Assembly (NCBI RefSeq): GCF_001905905.1
Contig: NZ_LIVT01000008.1
Coordinates: 1-64,000 of the forward strand
Length of the DNA: 64,000 nt
Reading direction: 5' to 3'
DNA from: Streptomyces sp. CB02366
Lineage (GTDB): Bacteria; Actinomycetota; Actinomycetes; Streptomycetales; Streptomycetaceae
A program made the translations under genes and the position numbers. Position 1 is the stretch's first letter, and every line of letters starts with the position of its first letter. Below are positions 19,849 through 28,923 of this stretch, one piece after another. A model generated the notes under the pieces. That model was not told the DNA's origin. It ran no database searches and saw only the letters and a list, made by a program, of their open reading frames with translations.

Positions 19849-20277
19849 ATGGCACACCACATGACTGAAGACGCCTGGCGGGCCTTCCTCTCGGAAGGCA
19901 CGCGCACGGCGAAGGTTTCGACGGTGCGGGCCGACGGCAGTCCGCACGTCGCACCCGTCTGGTTTCTCCTCGACGGTGACTCGGTGGTCTTCAACACCGG
20001 CAAGGAGACCGTGAAGGGGCGCAATCTCGCACGCGACGGACGGGTCGCCCTGTGCGTGGACGACGACCGGCCGCCGTACGCGTTTGCGGTGGTGAAGGGA
20101 CGCGCCGAGCTGAGCGAGGACCCTGGCGAGCTCCTGCGGTGGGCGACGCTGATCGCCCGCCGCTACGTGGGGGCGGACGCCGCCGAGGAGTTCGGACGCC
20201 GCAACGGCGTGCCGGGCGAGCTGGTCGTGCGGGTACGGATCGACAAGGTGACCGCGATGGCCGACATGGCCGACTGA
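19849..20277 (+). CDS. PPOX-class F420-dependent oxidoreductase
   Basis: A 142-residue split-barrel flavin/deazaflavin enzyme of the FDOR-B group. Characteristic segments are TAKVSTVRADGSPHVAPVWF, FNTGKETVKGRNLARDGRVA and CVDDDRPPYAFAVVKGRAEL. It should bind coenzyme F420 and reduce an unknown small substrate in the cytosol. It lies between the two conservon-type genes on the opposite strand. An ATG three codons upstream (19840) is also possible. Confidence 0.85.
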   Translation: MAHHMTEDAWRAFLSEGTRTAKVSTVRADGSPHVAPVWFLLDGDSVVFNTGKETVKGRNLARDGRVALCVDDDRPPYAFAVVKGRAELSEDPGELLRWATLIARRYVGADAAEEFGRRNGVPGELVVRVRIDKVTAMADMAD

Positions 20278-20298
20278 CCGGGGGCCGGCTCGGAAACG

Positions 20299-20793
20299 TC
20301 AGCCGAGGGAAGCGAGCAGCCGGGCGGTGTGCACCCGGCCGGCGTACTCGACCGTGCGGATCAGGACCTCTTTCCCGGAGGTCCGGTCCCGCGCGTCGCA
20401 CAGCACGACCCGTGTGCCCCGTTCGAGGCCCAGCGCCCGCGCCACGTCGCACTCCGTACGGTCGGGGGCTCGGGGGAAGAGGTTGACGGCGACCACGAAC
20501 GGCACCCGGGCGCGCTCGAAGTGGTCGACGGCGGTGAGGCAGTCCTCCACCCGCCGGGCTTCGGCGAGCACGATCGCCGCCAGCGCCCCCGCGCACAGCT
20601 CGCCCCACAGGAACCGGAAGCGGTCCTGGCCCGGCATGCCGAACAGGTACAGCGAGAGCCCCGCGTGGACGGTGATACGGCCGAAATCCATCGCTACGGT
20701 CGTCGTGGCCCCCCGTTCCATCCCTCCGGCCTCCCCCCTCCTGCCCGCCGCCTCCTCCGAGTGCAGCGGGCGGATCTCGCTCACCGATCCCAC
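20299..20793 (-). CDS. CvnD-like ATP/GTP-binding protein, N-terminally truncated
   Basis: A 164-residue protein matching the C-terminal four-fifths of conservon GTPases (CvnD): GSVSEIRPLHSEE, TTTVAMDFGRITV, YLFGMPGQDRFRFLWGELC and VNLF. Complete CvnD proteins start with a P-loop (AGGFGVGKTTFVGSVSE). Here, reading back in frame from the GTG start gives YKTTPV and then a stop, so the glycine-rich loop is lost while KTT survives. Nucleotide binding is therefore doubtful. With the roadblock gene, it is probably the remnant of a conservon. Confidence 0.6.
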   Translation of the reverse strand: MGSVSEIRPLHSEEAAGRRGEAGGMERGATTTVAMDFGRITVHAGLSLYLFGMPGQDRFRFLWGELCAGALAAIVLAEARRVEDCLTAVDHFERARVPFVVAVNLFPRAPDRTECDVARALGLERGTRVVLCDARDRTSGKEVLIRTVEYAGRVHTARLLASLG

Positions 20794-20972
20794 CGGGGTC
20801 GTCTTGTACCCGTCGATGTGCGACTGCTCCTACGTGCCGAGGGGGCCCGCCGTACACCGGCCGGCGCTGAGCGGCGGGTCCGCGCCGGTCGGTGGTCGGG
20901 CAGGCCCGCGACGGGACGGTGCCGGACGCCGCCGAGGAGTACGGCCAGTCCCCCCGCCGGGGCGGGTCCTGA

Positions 20973-21140
20973 AGCGGACGAGGGCTCGCGGGGCCGCCCT
21001 TCGGCGCGGTGCGCCGTGTCGCGTCCGCCGTGGTCTTCGGGGAGTCGTACCGGCGCGGCGCCGGGTGGCGGTTTCGCGCCGTCGCCCGGGGTTACGCCTT
21101 CGGCCTCGCGGACGCCGCCTCGGACTACGGCGTCCGCGTC
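20973..21140 (+). pseudogene. TerD-family C-terminal fragment
   Basis: In the 463-bp gap after the conservon remnant, a plus-strand frame reads VFGESYRRGAGWRFRAVARG and continues YAFGLADAASDYGVRV, which corresponds to the C-terminus of TerD/TerZ stress proteins (..FGELYR..GEWKFRAVGQGY..GL..la.dfGV.v). The N-terminal two-thirds, including the calcium-binding motifs, are missing; a stop at 20970 precedes it. Nothing else was recognised between 20794 and 21256. Confidence 0.55.
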
Positions 21141-21256
21141 CGACCGGACGGGTCGCCGCCGCCTGACGTACCGGCCGGCCCCGGGCGCCGGACCGCAGGC
21201 CGGCCGGCCGGGCGGGGCCCGGTGACACACCCGGCCGCCTGCGCGACCATGGCCCC

Positions 21257-21856
21257 ATGGCCGATGACCACACCCATGTCCTGGATTTCTTCACCCCTCG
21301 TGCGGCCGGCTGGGACAGCCGGTTCCCCGACGACGGTCCCGCCTACGCCGCCGCGGTCGGCCTGCTCGGGCTGCGTCCCGGTGACACCGTGCTCGACGCG
21401 GGCTGCGGCACGGGGCGCGCGCTGCCCCCGCTGCGGGCGGTGGTCGGACCGCGGGGCACGGTGCTGGGCGCCGACCTCACCCCGGCCATGCTCGCGGAAG
21501 CCGTACGGGCGGGGCGGGGCGGCAGCGGGGCGCTTCTCCGGGCCGACGTCGCTCGGCTCCCGCTGCGCGACGGAGGTGTGGACGCGGTGTTCGGAGCCGG
21601 ACTGCTCTCACACCTGGCCCGCCCCGAGGCCGATGTGGCGGAACTCGCCCGCGTCGTACGGCCGGGCGGAACGCTCGCCCTGTTCCACCCGATCGGCCGG
21701 GCCGCCCTCGCCGCGCGACAGGGCCGCGCCGTCACCGACGACGATCTGCGGGCCGAGCCGCGGCTGCGGGTCCTCCTGGCGGGTGCGGGGTGGCGGCTGG
21801 AGTCCTACACCGACGAGGACGACCGTTTCCTCGCCCTCGCCGTCAGACAGGGCTGA
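21257..21856 (+). CDS. Class I SAM-dependent methyltransferase
   Basis: A 199-residue methyltransferase. Motif I is VLDAGCGTGRALPPL (residues ~44-58), motif II VLGADLTPAMLAEA, then LLRADVARLPLRDGGVDAVF and the post-motif VVRPGGTLALFHPIG. It resembles the UbiE/Methyltransf_11 group. The substrate is unknown. It is not clearly in an operon; the next gene converges on it. Confidence 0.87.
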   Translation: MADDHTHVLDFFTPRAAGWDSRFPDDGPAYAAAVGLLGLRPGDTVLDAGCGTGRALPPLRAVVGPRGTVLGADLTPAMLAEAVRAGRGGSGALLRADVARLPLRDGGVDAVFGAGLLSHLARPEADVAELARVVRPGGTLALFHPIGRAALAARQGRAVTDDDLRAEPRLRVLLAGAGWRLESYTDEDDRFLALAVRQG

Positions 21857-21902
21857 AAGCCTCGCGAGGACGGAGGCGGCGTCCCGGCCCGCGCCGGCCG
21901 CG

Positions 21903-22808
21903 TCACTCGGCCGGCGTCCGCGGCGGCCGATGGCCGGGAACGGGGCAGCCTCGGACACCGGGGGCGGGGAACGTACCGAGCTTCGCGATCTCGTACCCGT
22001 CCGGATATCCCTTGATCTCGGGGTTCTGCCGCGCGTAGTGGGGCCTGCGGCGGGGCGGCATGAGCCGGACGGCACGGGCCCGCAGCCGGAGCGCTCCCCT
22101 GGTCAGCCCGCGTGCCACCGGCCCCGGGCGGCGGTAGCGGAACGCCGTGAGCAACGAGTCGTCCAGCAGGGCGCGGGCGGCGCCGCGCACCAGGGGGGCC
22201 AGCGGTGCCGGGTACCAGGAGCCCATCAGCGCCAAGGTGGCGTCGGAGACCCGGCGGCCCCCTTCGTCCCAGCCGAAGTGTTCGTCCTCGTAGGCGTCGA
22301 GGGTGCGCTCGAAGTCCTCGTAGCTCTCCGGCACGTCCTTGATCCCCATCCGGGCGCCGAGAGTGCGGTAGTAGGCGGCGAAAGCGCGCCGCTCGTGGCA
22401 GCAGAGGCGGCGCCAGCCGAAGTCGTCCAGCCAGCGCTTCGGGGTGACGACGAACGTGCACAGGACGTAGCGCATGTCGTCGTTGCCGATGTCGTAGGCG
22501 CGGTGCATCTGGTTGATCCGGCGGATGGCCGTGCGGCCTTCGTCGGTGTCGAAGCCGTGCTCCACCACCGCGTCGAGGAGCAGGGCGGTGTCGTCGTAGC
22601 GCTTCTGGGAACGGTGCGTCAGCTCCGCCGTCTCGTCCAGGAGTCGGCCGATGCCGGGCACGGCGTAGGTGCGGTACAGGGCCAGTTCGAGGGCGCGGGT
22701 GATGTCCCAGGGGAACTCGTGGGCGACGGTGAGCCGGTAGATCTCGTGGTAGTCCCGCTCCGGGTCCAGTGCCTGGATCTCTTTCAGCCGGTCGTACCGC
22801 TTCGCCAT
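21903..22808 (-). CDS. Oxygenase MpaB family protein (DUF2236-like)
   Basis: A 301-residue, mostly helical protein of the MpaB/latex-clearing-protein superfamily, whose studied members are haem-dependent oxygenases. Features include FPWDITRALELALYRTYAVP, HRAYDIGNDDMRYVLCTFVV with the conserved histidine and arginine positions, and WRRLCCHERRAFAAYYRTLG. The ATG at 22808 has a gaggggga ribosome site. The basic C-terminal tail is probably disordered. The substrate is unknown. Confidence 0.8.
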   Translation of the reverse strand: MAKRYDRLKEIQALDPERDYHEIYRLTVAHEFPWDITRALELALYRTYAVPGIGRLLDETAELTHRSQKRYDDTALLLDAVVEHGFDTDEGRTAIRRINQMHRAYDIGNDDMRYVLCTFVVTPKRWLDDFGWRRLCCHERRAFAAYYRTLGARMGIKDVPESYEDFERTLDAYEDEHFGWDEGGRRVSDATLALMGSWYPAPLAPLVRGAARALLDDSLLTAFRYRRPGPVARGLTRGALRLRARAVRLMPPRRRPHYARQNPEIKGYPDGYEIAKLGTFPAPGVRGCPVPGHRPPRTPAE

Positions 22809-23007
22809 GTTGTCCCCCTCGTTCGGCCGGAAATTCAACCCTACGCACAGAGTCCGCGCGCGCCCGGACGAGCGGCAGGTCCCACCCGGACGAGTGGCCC
22901 GGCCCTGGATCACCGGCGGTCGCCAGGGCCTCGACGGAGAGGTTACCGAGTGGTTAGGGTGCGCCGACGGACCATGGCAGGCAGGCCGGACGAGGGGCGG
23001 GTGCGCG

Positions 23008-23874
23008 ATGAGCGATGGGGAGAGCGCCGTGCCCGGTGCGGACGGTACGGCCGCGGTCGAGGACGACGCCCTGCTGGTGCTGACCGCGATGCTGCTGACG
23101 CCCGCACGGTTCCCCGCCGTGCTCGGGGACGACTACCCGGCCGCGTGCGCCGCCCTCGGACTCGAACCGTACGAGGAGGGCTACGGCCTGGTACTCGGGC
23201 AGGACGGCCAGGGGGCCCGGTGGACCGTGGTGGTGGAGGACGCCTCCCAGGTGGCCGTCGCCATCGCCGCGTGGGACTGCGGCATGGAGCACGACCTCTC
23301 CCCCGACGAGCGCTCCATGGTGTGCGCGCTGCCGGGCTGGCCGATGGACCTCGCCGTCTCGGCTCCCGGCGTCCCCGAGCCGCACGATCCGGAGACGGAC
23401 CCGGAGGGCCCCGCGCCGCTGTCCCCGCCCGACGCGGAGGCCTGGGGTCCGCCGCAGCGACGGCTCGGGGCGGACGAGATCGCCGCGCAGTGGCCGGTGT
23501 GGCGCGGGCAGCTCGACGACGCGCGGGTGTTGCGGCCGGACGCCGGGCCGGAGCCGGAGGGCGACGCCGGAGGAGAGCCGGCGCACGACGCCTCTGCCGC
23601 CGTGCGCCACCCCGGCGTACGCAGGGCGCTGTCGGAGGCGGCCGCCTACACGACGGCTCCGCCCCCGCCCGGCCGGATCCGCTCCTCGTACGCCTCCGCC
23701 GACGCCCGCATCCTGCGCGTCGACGGCCCGGGGTGGTCGATGGTGGCGCGGACCGACGACATCGCCCTGTTCCTTCTGGACGAGGAGCCGGGGACCGTCA
23801 TCCCGGTGGGCCGTGGAGCAGCCCTCCCCGGCCTTCTCATGGCGCTGGACGGGCTGGCCGTCCGTCCCACGTGA
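23008..23874 (+). CDS. Conserved hypothetical protein
   Basis: A 288-residue acidic cytosolic protein without recognised domains. The N-terminal part (20-120) and the C-terminal part (~215-285) look globular (RFPAVLGDDYPAACAALGLE; ADARILRVDGPGWSMVARTD). They are joined by a Pro/Glu-rich disordered linker (~125-200). The C-terminal segment resembles a small alpha/beta repeat of the N-terminal one, but I cannot name the fold. No operon partner is evident. Confidence 0.65.
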   Translation: MSDGESAVPGADGTAAVEDDALLVLTAMLLTPARFPAVLGDDYPAACAALGLEPYEEGYGLVLGQDGQGARWTVVVEDASQVAVAIAAWDCGMEHDLSPDERSMVCALPGWPMDLAVSAPGVPEPHDPETDPEGPAPLSPPDAEAWGPPQRRLGADEIAAQWPVWRGQLDDARVLRPDAGPEPEGDAGGEPAHDASAAVRHPGVRRALSEAAAYTTAPPPPGRIRSSYASADARILRVDGPGWSMVARTDDIALFLLDEEPGTVIPVGRGAALPGLLMALDGLAVRPT

Positions 23875-23895
23875 GGACGCGGGCGCCCTCGGCGG

Positions 23896-24078
23896 TCAGC
23901 GGCCGATCCGCTTGCGGTTGATTCTGCGGAGCCTGCTCCGCTGGGACGGGTCCAGCAGCAGATAGCCCGCGGCGGGAAGCCCGATCACGATCAGCAGCGC
24001 CCACCAGAATCCGAGCAGGGGCCACAGGATCGCTGCCGCCAGAACGCCCCCGACGGCGGCCTTCGCACCGTTCGACAT
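23896..24078 (-). CDS. Small membrane protein
   Basis: A 60-residue protein with two closely spaced hydrophobic segments (AAVGGVLAAAILWPLLG and WWALLIVIGLPAAGYLLL) and a very basic C-terminal tail (RSRLRRINRKRIGR). The start at 24078 has ggagg 8 nt upstream. Function is unknown; it lies divergent from the SNF2 helicase gene. Confidence 0.7.
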   Translation of the reverse strand: MSNGAKAAVGGVLAAAILWPLLGFWWALLIVIGLPAAGYLLLDPSQRSRLRRINRKRIGR

Positions 24079-24273
24079 GGTCCACGCCTCCTCCGCGGCC
24101 GGCGCCGCTCCTGCCCGGTGAACGCACCCGGGCGCGCTCGCGTTCCCCGTCAGGACCGCTTTCCAGGATGGACTATGACGCACATCACAGGATGATACGA
24201 CCCCCGGGCGCGCGAAAAGGGGTACCCTCGGCGACTCCGCTCACTAGTCAAATTTGAGGAATCTGACATCGCT

Positions 24274-27210
24274 GTGCACAGACACCCTGCGGCAACACCC
24301 TCCGAGATCGCCCGACTGTCCCGCTGCGCCGCGGTCTTCGTCCCCGCGGACCCGGCTCGCACCGGCGGCATCGCGTTCTGGAGCCCGGACGGCGGCACTC
24401 CTCCCGACGGCCCGGGGGCATTGTCGGAGCTGACCGTGCTCGGGGACGATCTGCGGCCCCGTACGGTTCTGGCCCTCCGGCTCCCCGTACGGGACGCCCT
24501 GCCGGTGTTGACCCGGGCGCGCGCCGTCGCCCACGCCTCCCCCGCCACGGCGTTCTGGGGCGGCGCCGCACTTCTGGGCCTCCAGTTCGTCGCCCGGGGG
24601 CTGCTGCTGCCGGGGCTGAGCAGTACCGATCAGGATGCCTGGCGGATCGGACCGTTGAGCCTCGACGACCTCGAACGGCTACGGGAACTGGCGGCGTCGA
24701 TGCCGCCGACCGCGCACGCGACGCCCCTCCCGGGCGGCGGCGAGCCGTCGCTGCCCGAACCGGAACACCTGCTGCGGGCGTTCCTCGACGCGGTGGCCGA
24801 CACGCTGCCCCGTACACCGGCTGCCGGATTCGTCGTCGGCGGACCCGCGTTCACCGCGCAGGAGCCGTGTCGTCTGCCCGACGGGCGGGACTGGGCCGCC
24901 GATGTGGCGGCCGGTCACGACGCCGGTGTGCGGCTCTCGTTGCGTATCGAGGTCTCGGGCGTGGCCCTCGGACGCGACGTGGCGGAACCGGCCGCGGCCG
25001 GGGACGGCGGGCGGGACTCCGGTGCGGACGCGCCGTCGTTCCGAGCCGTGCTCCAGATCCACAGCGTGAGCGACCCCTCCCACGTCGCCGACGCGGCCGA
25101 GGTGTGGGCGGGGGCCTCGCGGACGGCCGCCGCGTTCGGGCCCCGGGCCCGGATGGACGCTCTCCTCACCCTGCGGCGTGCCGCCCGCGCGTGGCCCCCG
25201 CTGGCGCCGCTGCTCTCCGCGGCGGTGCCGGACTCGGTGGAACCGGCCGACGAGGAGATCGCCGAACTCCTCGGGTCCGCCTCCCGCGCCCTGGCCGCCG
25301 CCGGGGTGCAGGTCCACTGGCCCAAGGAGCTGGCCCGCAAGCTCACCGCGCGGGCCGTGATCGGCCCGGACGACCCGGACGCCGAGGGGCGCGACCTCGC
25401 GGAGGGGGCAGGCGCCGGGCCACGGGGACGCAGGTCCGCGGACATGCCGTCGTTCCTCTCCGCGGACGCCCTGCTCTCGTTCGACTGGCGGTTCGCCCTG
25501 GGCGACCGCCGGCTGACCCGCGAGGAGGTGGAACAGCTCGCCGAGTCCAGCAGGCCCATCGTGCGCCTGCGCGACCAGTGGGTGCTCGTCGACCCCCAGG
25601 AGGTGCGCCGGGCGCGGGAGGCCCAAGGCCGCAAGGTGACCCCGATCGACGCTCTGGGCGCGGTGCTGACCGGTTCCACGGAGATGGACGGCCGCCGTGT
25701 CGAGGTGGCGGCGACCGGCTGGCTCCAGCGGTTGCGCGACCGGCTGGCCGATCCGGAGTCCGCCGCCCAGCAGAGCGTCGGGCAGCCCGCAGCGCTCTCC
25801 GCGACCCTGCGCGACTACCAGCTGCGCGGGCTGAACTGGCTGAACACCATGACCTCCCTCGGCCTGGGCGGCTGCCTCGCCGACGACATGGGGCTCGGTA
25901 AGACGATCACCCTCATCGCCCTGCATCTGCACCGGCAGGCCGACCGCGAGGCGGCGGGGCCCACGCTGGTGGTGTGCCCGACCTCGCTGATGGGCAACTG
26001 GCAGCGGGAGATCGAGAAGTTCGCGCCGGGCGTCCCCGTCCGCCGCTTCCACGGCGCCTCTCGCTCCCTGGAAGGGCTGGCGGACGGCGAGTTCGTCCTG
26101 ACGACGTACGGCACGATGCGCCTCGACGCGCCCCGGCTCGCCTCCACACCCTGGGGCATGGTCGTCGTCGACGAGGCGCAGCACGTCAAGAACCCGCACT
26201 CGGCGACGGCCAAGCAGCTGCGCACGATCGGGGCGCGGGCCCGCGTCGCGCTCACCGGCACCCCGGTCGAGAACAACCTGACCGAGCTGTGGGCGATCCT
26301 GGACTGGACGACGCCCGGCCTCCTCGGCCGCCTCGGCACGTTCCGTACGCGCTACGCCGCGGCGGTGGAGGGCGGCGACGACCCGGCCGCCGCCGAGCGG
26401 CTCGCCGCACTGGTCCGGCCCTTCCTGCTGCGGCGGCGCAAGTCCGACCCGGGGATCGCACCCGAGTTGCCGCCGAAGACCGAGACCGACCGGGCCGTGT
26501 CGCTGACGCCGGAGCAGACCGGTCTGTACGAGGCGGTGGTCCGCGAGACCCTGGCGGAGATCGCCGCCGCGGACGGCTTCGAGCGGCGGGGGCTCGTGAT
26601 GAAGCTGCTGACGGCGCTGAAGCAGATCTGCAACCACCCGGCGCAGTACCTCAAGGAGGAGCGGCCGAGGATCGCGGACCGGTCGGGAAAGGTCGAGTTG
26701 CTGGACGAACTCCTGGACACGATCCTCGCCGAGCGGGGTTCGGTGCTGGTCTTCACCCAGTACGTGCAGATGGCCAGACTGCTGGAGGAGCACCTGGCCG
26801 CACGCGGCGTGAGGACCCAGTTCCTGCACGGCGGTACGCCGGTGGCCCGGCGCGAGGAGATGGTGGCCCGGTTCCAGGCGGGCGAGGCCCCGGTGTTCCT
26901 GCTGTCCCTCAAGGCCGCGGGGACCGGGCTCAACCTCACCCGGGCCGGCCACGTCGTGCACTTCGACCGCTGGTGGAATCCGGCGGTCGAGGCCCAGGCG
27001 ACGGACCGTGCCTACCGGATCGGCCAGACGCAGCCGGTGCAGGTGCACCGGCTGATCGCCGAGGGCACGATCGAGGACCGGATCGCCGAGATGCTCGCCC
27101 GCAAACAGGGCCTCGCAGACGCGGTGCTCGGCTCCGGCGAGGCGGCACTGACCGAACTGACCGATGCGGAACTGGCCGATCTGGTCGAGCTGCGAGGGGG
27201 CGCGCGATGA
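24274..27210 (+). CDS. SNF2-family helicase (HepA-like)
   Basis: A 978-residue DNA translocase. The N-terminal ~480 residues are the actinobacterial SNF2 N-terminal region (DUF3670-like; PSFLSADALLSFDWRFALGD). The ATPase core follows: LRDYQLRGLNWL, Walker A DMGLGKT (K543), VVVDEAQHVKN (D633-Q636), LTGTPVENNL, then helicase C with LVFTQYVQMARLLEEHL, LKAAGTGLNLT and ATDRAYRIGQTQ. All helicase motifs are present. The GTG start has gagga 13 nt upstream, a long spacing. It is translationally coupled to the SWIM protein and probably acts with it on DNA or protein-DNA complexes. Confidence 0.9.
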   Translation: MHRHPAATPSEIARLSRCAAVFVPADPARTGGIAFWSPDGGTPPDGPGALSELTVLGDDLRPRTVLALRLPVRDALPVLTRARAVAHASPATAFWGGAALLGLQFVARGLLLPGLSSTDQDAWRIGPLSLDDLERLRELAASMPPTAHATPLPGGGEPSLPEPEHLLRAFLDAVADTLPRTPAAGFVVGGPAFTAQEPCRLPDGRDWAADVAAGHDAGVRLSLRIEVSGVALGRDVAEPAAAGDGGRDSGADAPSFRAVLQIHSVSDPSHVADAAEVWAGASRTAAAFGPRARMDALLTLRRAARAWPPLAPLLSAAVPDSVEPADEEIAELLGSASRALAAAGVQVHWPKELARKLTARAVIGPDDPDAEGRDLAEGAGAGPRGRRSADMPSFLSADALLSFDWRFALGDRRLTREEVEQLAESSRPIVRLRDQWVLVDPQEVRRAREAQGRKVTPIDALGAVLTGSTEMDGRRVEVAATGWLQRLRDRLADPESAAQQSVGQPAALSATLRDYQLRGLNWLNTMTSLGLGGCLADDMGLGKTITLIALHLHRQADREAAGPTLVVCPTSLMGNWQREIEKFAPGVPVRRFHGASRSLEGLADGEFVLTTYGTMRLDAPRLASTPWGMVVVDEAQHVKNPHSATAKQLRTIGARARVALTGTPVENNLTELWAILDWTTPGLLGRLGTFRTRYAAAVEGGDDPAAAERLAALVRPFLLRRRKSDPGIAPELPPKTETDRAVSLTPEQTGLYEAVVRETLAEIAAADGFERRGLVMKLLTALKQICNHPAQYLKEERPRIADRSGKVELLDELLDTILAERGSVLVFTQYVQMARLLEEHLAARGVRTQFLHGGTPVARREEMVARFQAGEAPVFLLSLKAAGTGLNLTRAGHVVHFDRWWNPAVEAQATDRAYRIGQTQPVQVHRLIAEGTIEDRIAEMLARKQGLADAVLGSGEAALTELTDAELADLVELRGGAR

Positions 27211-28619
27211 GCGACGACTACGACGACTACGAGGACGACCACCTGTACGGAACCGGGTACGGGAGGGACGGCGCGGACGCCCCGGACGGGGACGAGGAGG
27301 CTGCCGCGCGCGAGGGCCGTCGCGGAGTGGAGCGTACGTTCGCGGCGCTTCCGCCGGGGCCGGGCAGGAGTTTCGCCACCTCCTGGTGGGGCAGGGCGTG
27401 GCTCCAGGCCCTGGAGGACACCGCGCTGGACGGCCAGCAGCTCAAGCAGGGCCGCATGCTGGCCCGGAAGGGCGGGGTCGGGGCGGTCTCCGTACGGCCG
27501 GGGCGGATCACGGCGATGGTGCGGGACCGCGACGGCACGGCCCACCGCAGCGACGTCCTGCTCCAGCAGCTCGACACGGACGGCTGGGACCGGTTCCTGA
27601 ACACGGCCGTGGACCGGGCCGGGCACATCGCGGCGCTCCTGGACCGGGAGATGCCGCCCCATCTGGTGGAGGACGCGGCGGACGCCGGGGTCGAACTGCT
27701 GCCCGGCATCGGGGACCTGGAGCCGGAATGCACCTGCGGGGCCTGGGACCACTGTCCGCATTCCGGTGCTCTCTGCTATCAGGTGGCGCGCCTGCTGGAC
27801 GAGGATCCGTTCGTCCTGCTGCTGATGCGGGGGCGTGACGAGCGGCGGCTGCTGGACGAGTTGCAGGTCCGCAGCGCGGCCCGGGCGGTCCGGGCGAACG
27901 ACGGCGGGGGGCGGGAGGCCGCCCACGACACGCGGCGGGAGGCGCGCGGGGTACCGGCCGCGGAAGCGGTCGCGGCGGCCGGGATCCTGCCGCCGCTGCC
28001 CCCGCCCCCGCCGGTCCCCGACGAGCCGGGGCTCGGGCCGTCGCTGGACACGGAGACCCGGCCGCCGGCCGGGATCGACCCGGCGGCGCTGGAGGTACTG
28101 GCGGCCGACAGCGCGGTGCGCGCCCGCCGGATGCTGTTGGACGCCCTGGCCCCCGGCCACGAGGAGCAGCCGGTCCCGACCGGGCCGGCCCCGGCGCAGG
28201 ACGCGGTGCGGCTGGCCGCGGACGCCCGGCCGGAACCGCGGATCGGGGCCCTGCTGGCCGCCGGCTCCGGCCGGTCGGCGGCGGACCTGGACGCGGCCGT
28301 GCGCGCCTGGCGGTTCGGCGGGGCCGCGGCGCTCGCCGTCCTGGAGGAGGAGTGGGCGCCGGGCCGGGAAGACCTGGAGCGGGCCCGCGTCCGGCTCGCC
28401 GAGGCGTGGGAGGCCGGCGAGCGGCCGGCGCTGCGGACGAGCGGGCGGGCCCGCTGGACCGTGACGGGGACCGGCCTCCAGCTCCGGCTCGACCGCGACG
28501 GGCGCTGGTGGCCGTACCGCAAGGAGAGCGGGCGCTGGGTTCCGGCCGGACCGGCGGACGACGATCCGGCGGGAGCGCTGGCGGGGGCCGAGGGGGGGAC
28601 GGCCGACGCGGCGGGCTGA
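27207..28619 (+). CDS. SWIM zinc-finger protein
   Basis: A 470-residue protein whose ATG overlaps the helicase stop codon (ATGA). An acidic Asp/Tyr-rich N-terminus (DDYDDYEDD) is followed by FATSWWGRAWLQALED and a SWIM finger ECTCGAWDHCPH with C175, C177, C183 and H185 as CxC...CxH ligands. A Pro-rich linker and a C-terminal helical region ending in a basic/aromatic strand (GRWWPYRKESGRW) follow. SWIM proteins bind DNA or partner proteins. The fixed pairing with a SNF2 ATPase suggests a two-protein remodelling or repair complex. Confidence 0.9.
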   Translation: MSDDYDDYEDDHLYGTGYGRDGADAPDGDEEAAAREGRRGVERTFAALPPGPGRSFATSWWGRAWLQALEDTALDGQQLKQGRMLARKGGVGAVSVRPGRITAMVRDRDGTAHRSDVLLQQLDTDGWDRFLNTAVDRAGHIAALLDREMPPHLVEDAADAGVELLPGIGDLEPECTCGAWDHCPHSGALCYQVARLLDEDPFVLLLMRGRDERRLLDELQVRSAARAVRANDGGGREAAHDTRREARGVPAAEAVAAAGILPPLPPPPPVPDEPGLGPSLDTETRPPAGIDPAALEVLAADSAVRARRMLLDALAPGHEEQPVPTGPAPAQDAVRLAADARPEPRIGALLAAGSGRSAADLDAAVRAWRFGGAAALAVLEEEWAPGREDLERARVRLAEAWEAGERPALRTSGRARWTVTGTGLQLRLDRDGRWWPYRKESGRWVPAGPADDDPAGALAGAEGGTADAAG

Positions 28620-28750
28620 CCCGTTCGGGGCGGGCTCGACACGCATCGGGCCGGGTCCGGCGGGGCCGGTGGGGGCGGCGGCTCCTCATCGCCGGCGCCT
28701 CGGCCGCGCGGGCGATCACGGCATGCGTCAGGAGGCGGGAACCACCGGGT

Positions 28751-28775
28751 GCGGGACTCTCGAAACACGCCCCAG
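28751..28775. repeat. Lone end of the 1-200 inverted-repeat element
   Basis: The sequence gcgggactctcgaaacacgc plus cccag matches the right end of the element at 16-196 (gcgggactttcgaaacacgc plus cctag) with two differences. No matching left end is found nearby, so this is a solo end or relic. It lies in the 304-bp gap between the SWIM gene and the amidase gene; I recognise nothing else there. Confidence 0.55.
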
Positions 28776-28923
28776 CCGCCCGGGCGGTCGCCGCGGGGAA
28801 CCGGAGGCCCGGCACGGGTCGTCATCCGCTTCGGCGGGCGATCTCCCTTCGGAGCCCTGGCGGCCCGCCTCCGTACCCCCCGCGCGCGGTCTCGGTTCCG
28901 CCGCCCCGCAATCAGGAGCGCTG

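Noticed and set aside
21009..23921. Long plus-strand frame of 970 codons
   Set aside because: Only its first ~45 residues resemble TerD; the rest is out of frame with the methyltransferase gene and antisense to the MpaB gene.
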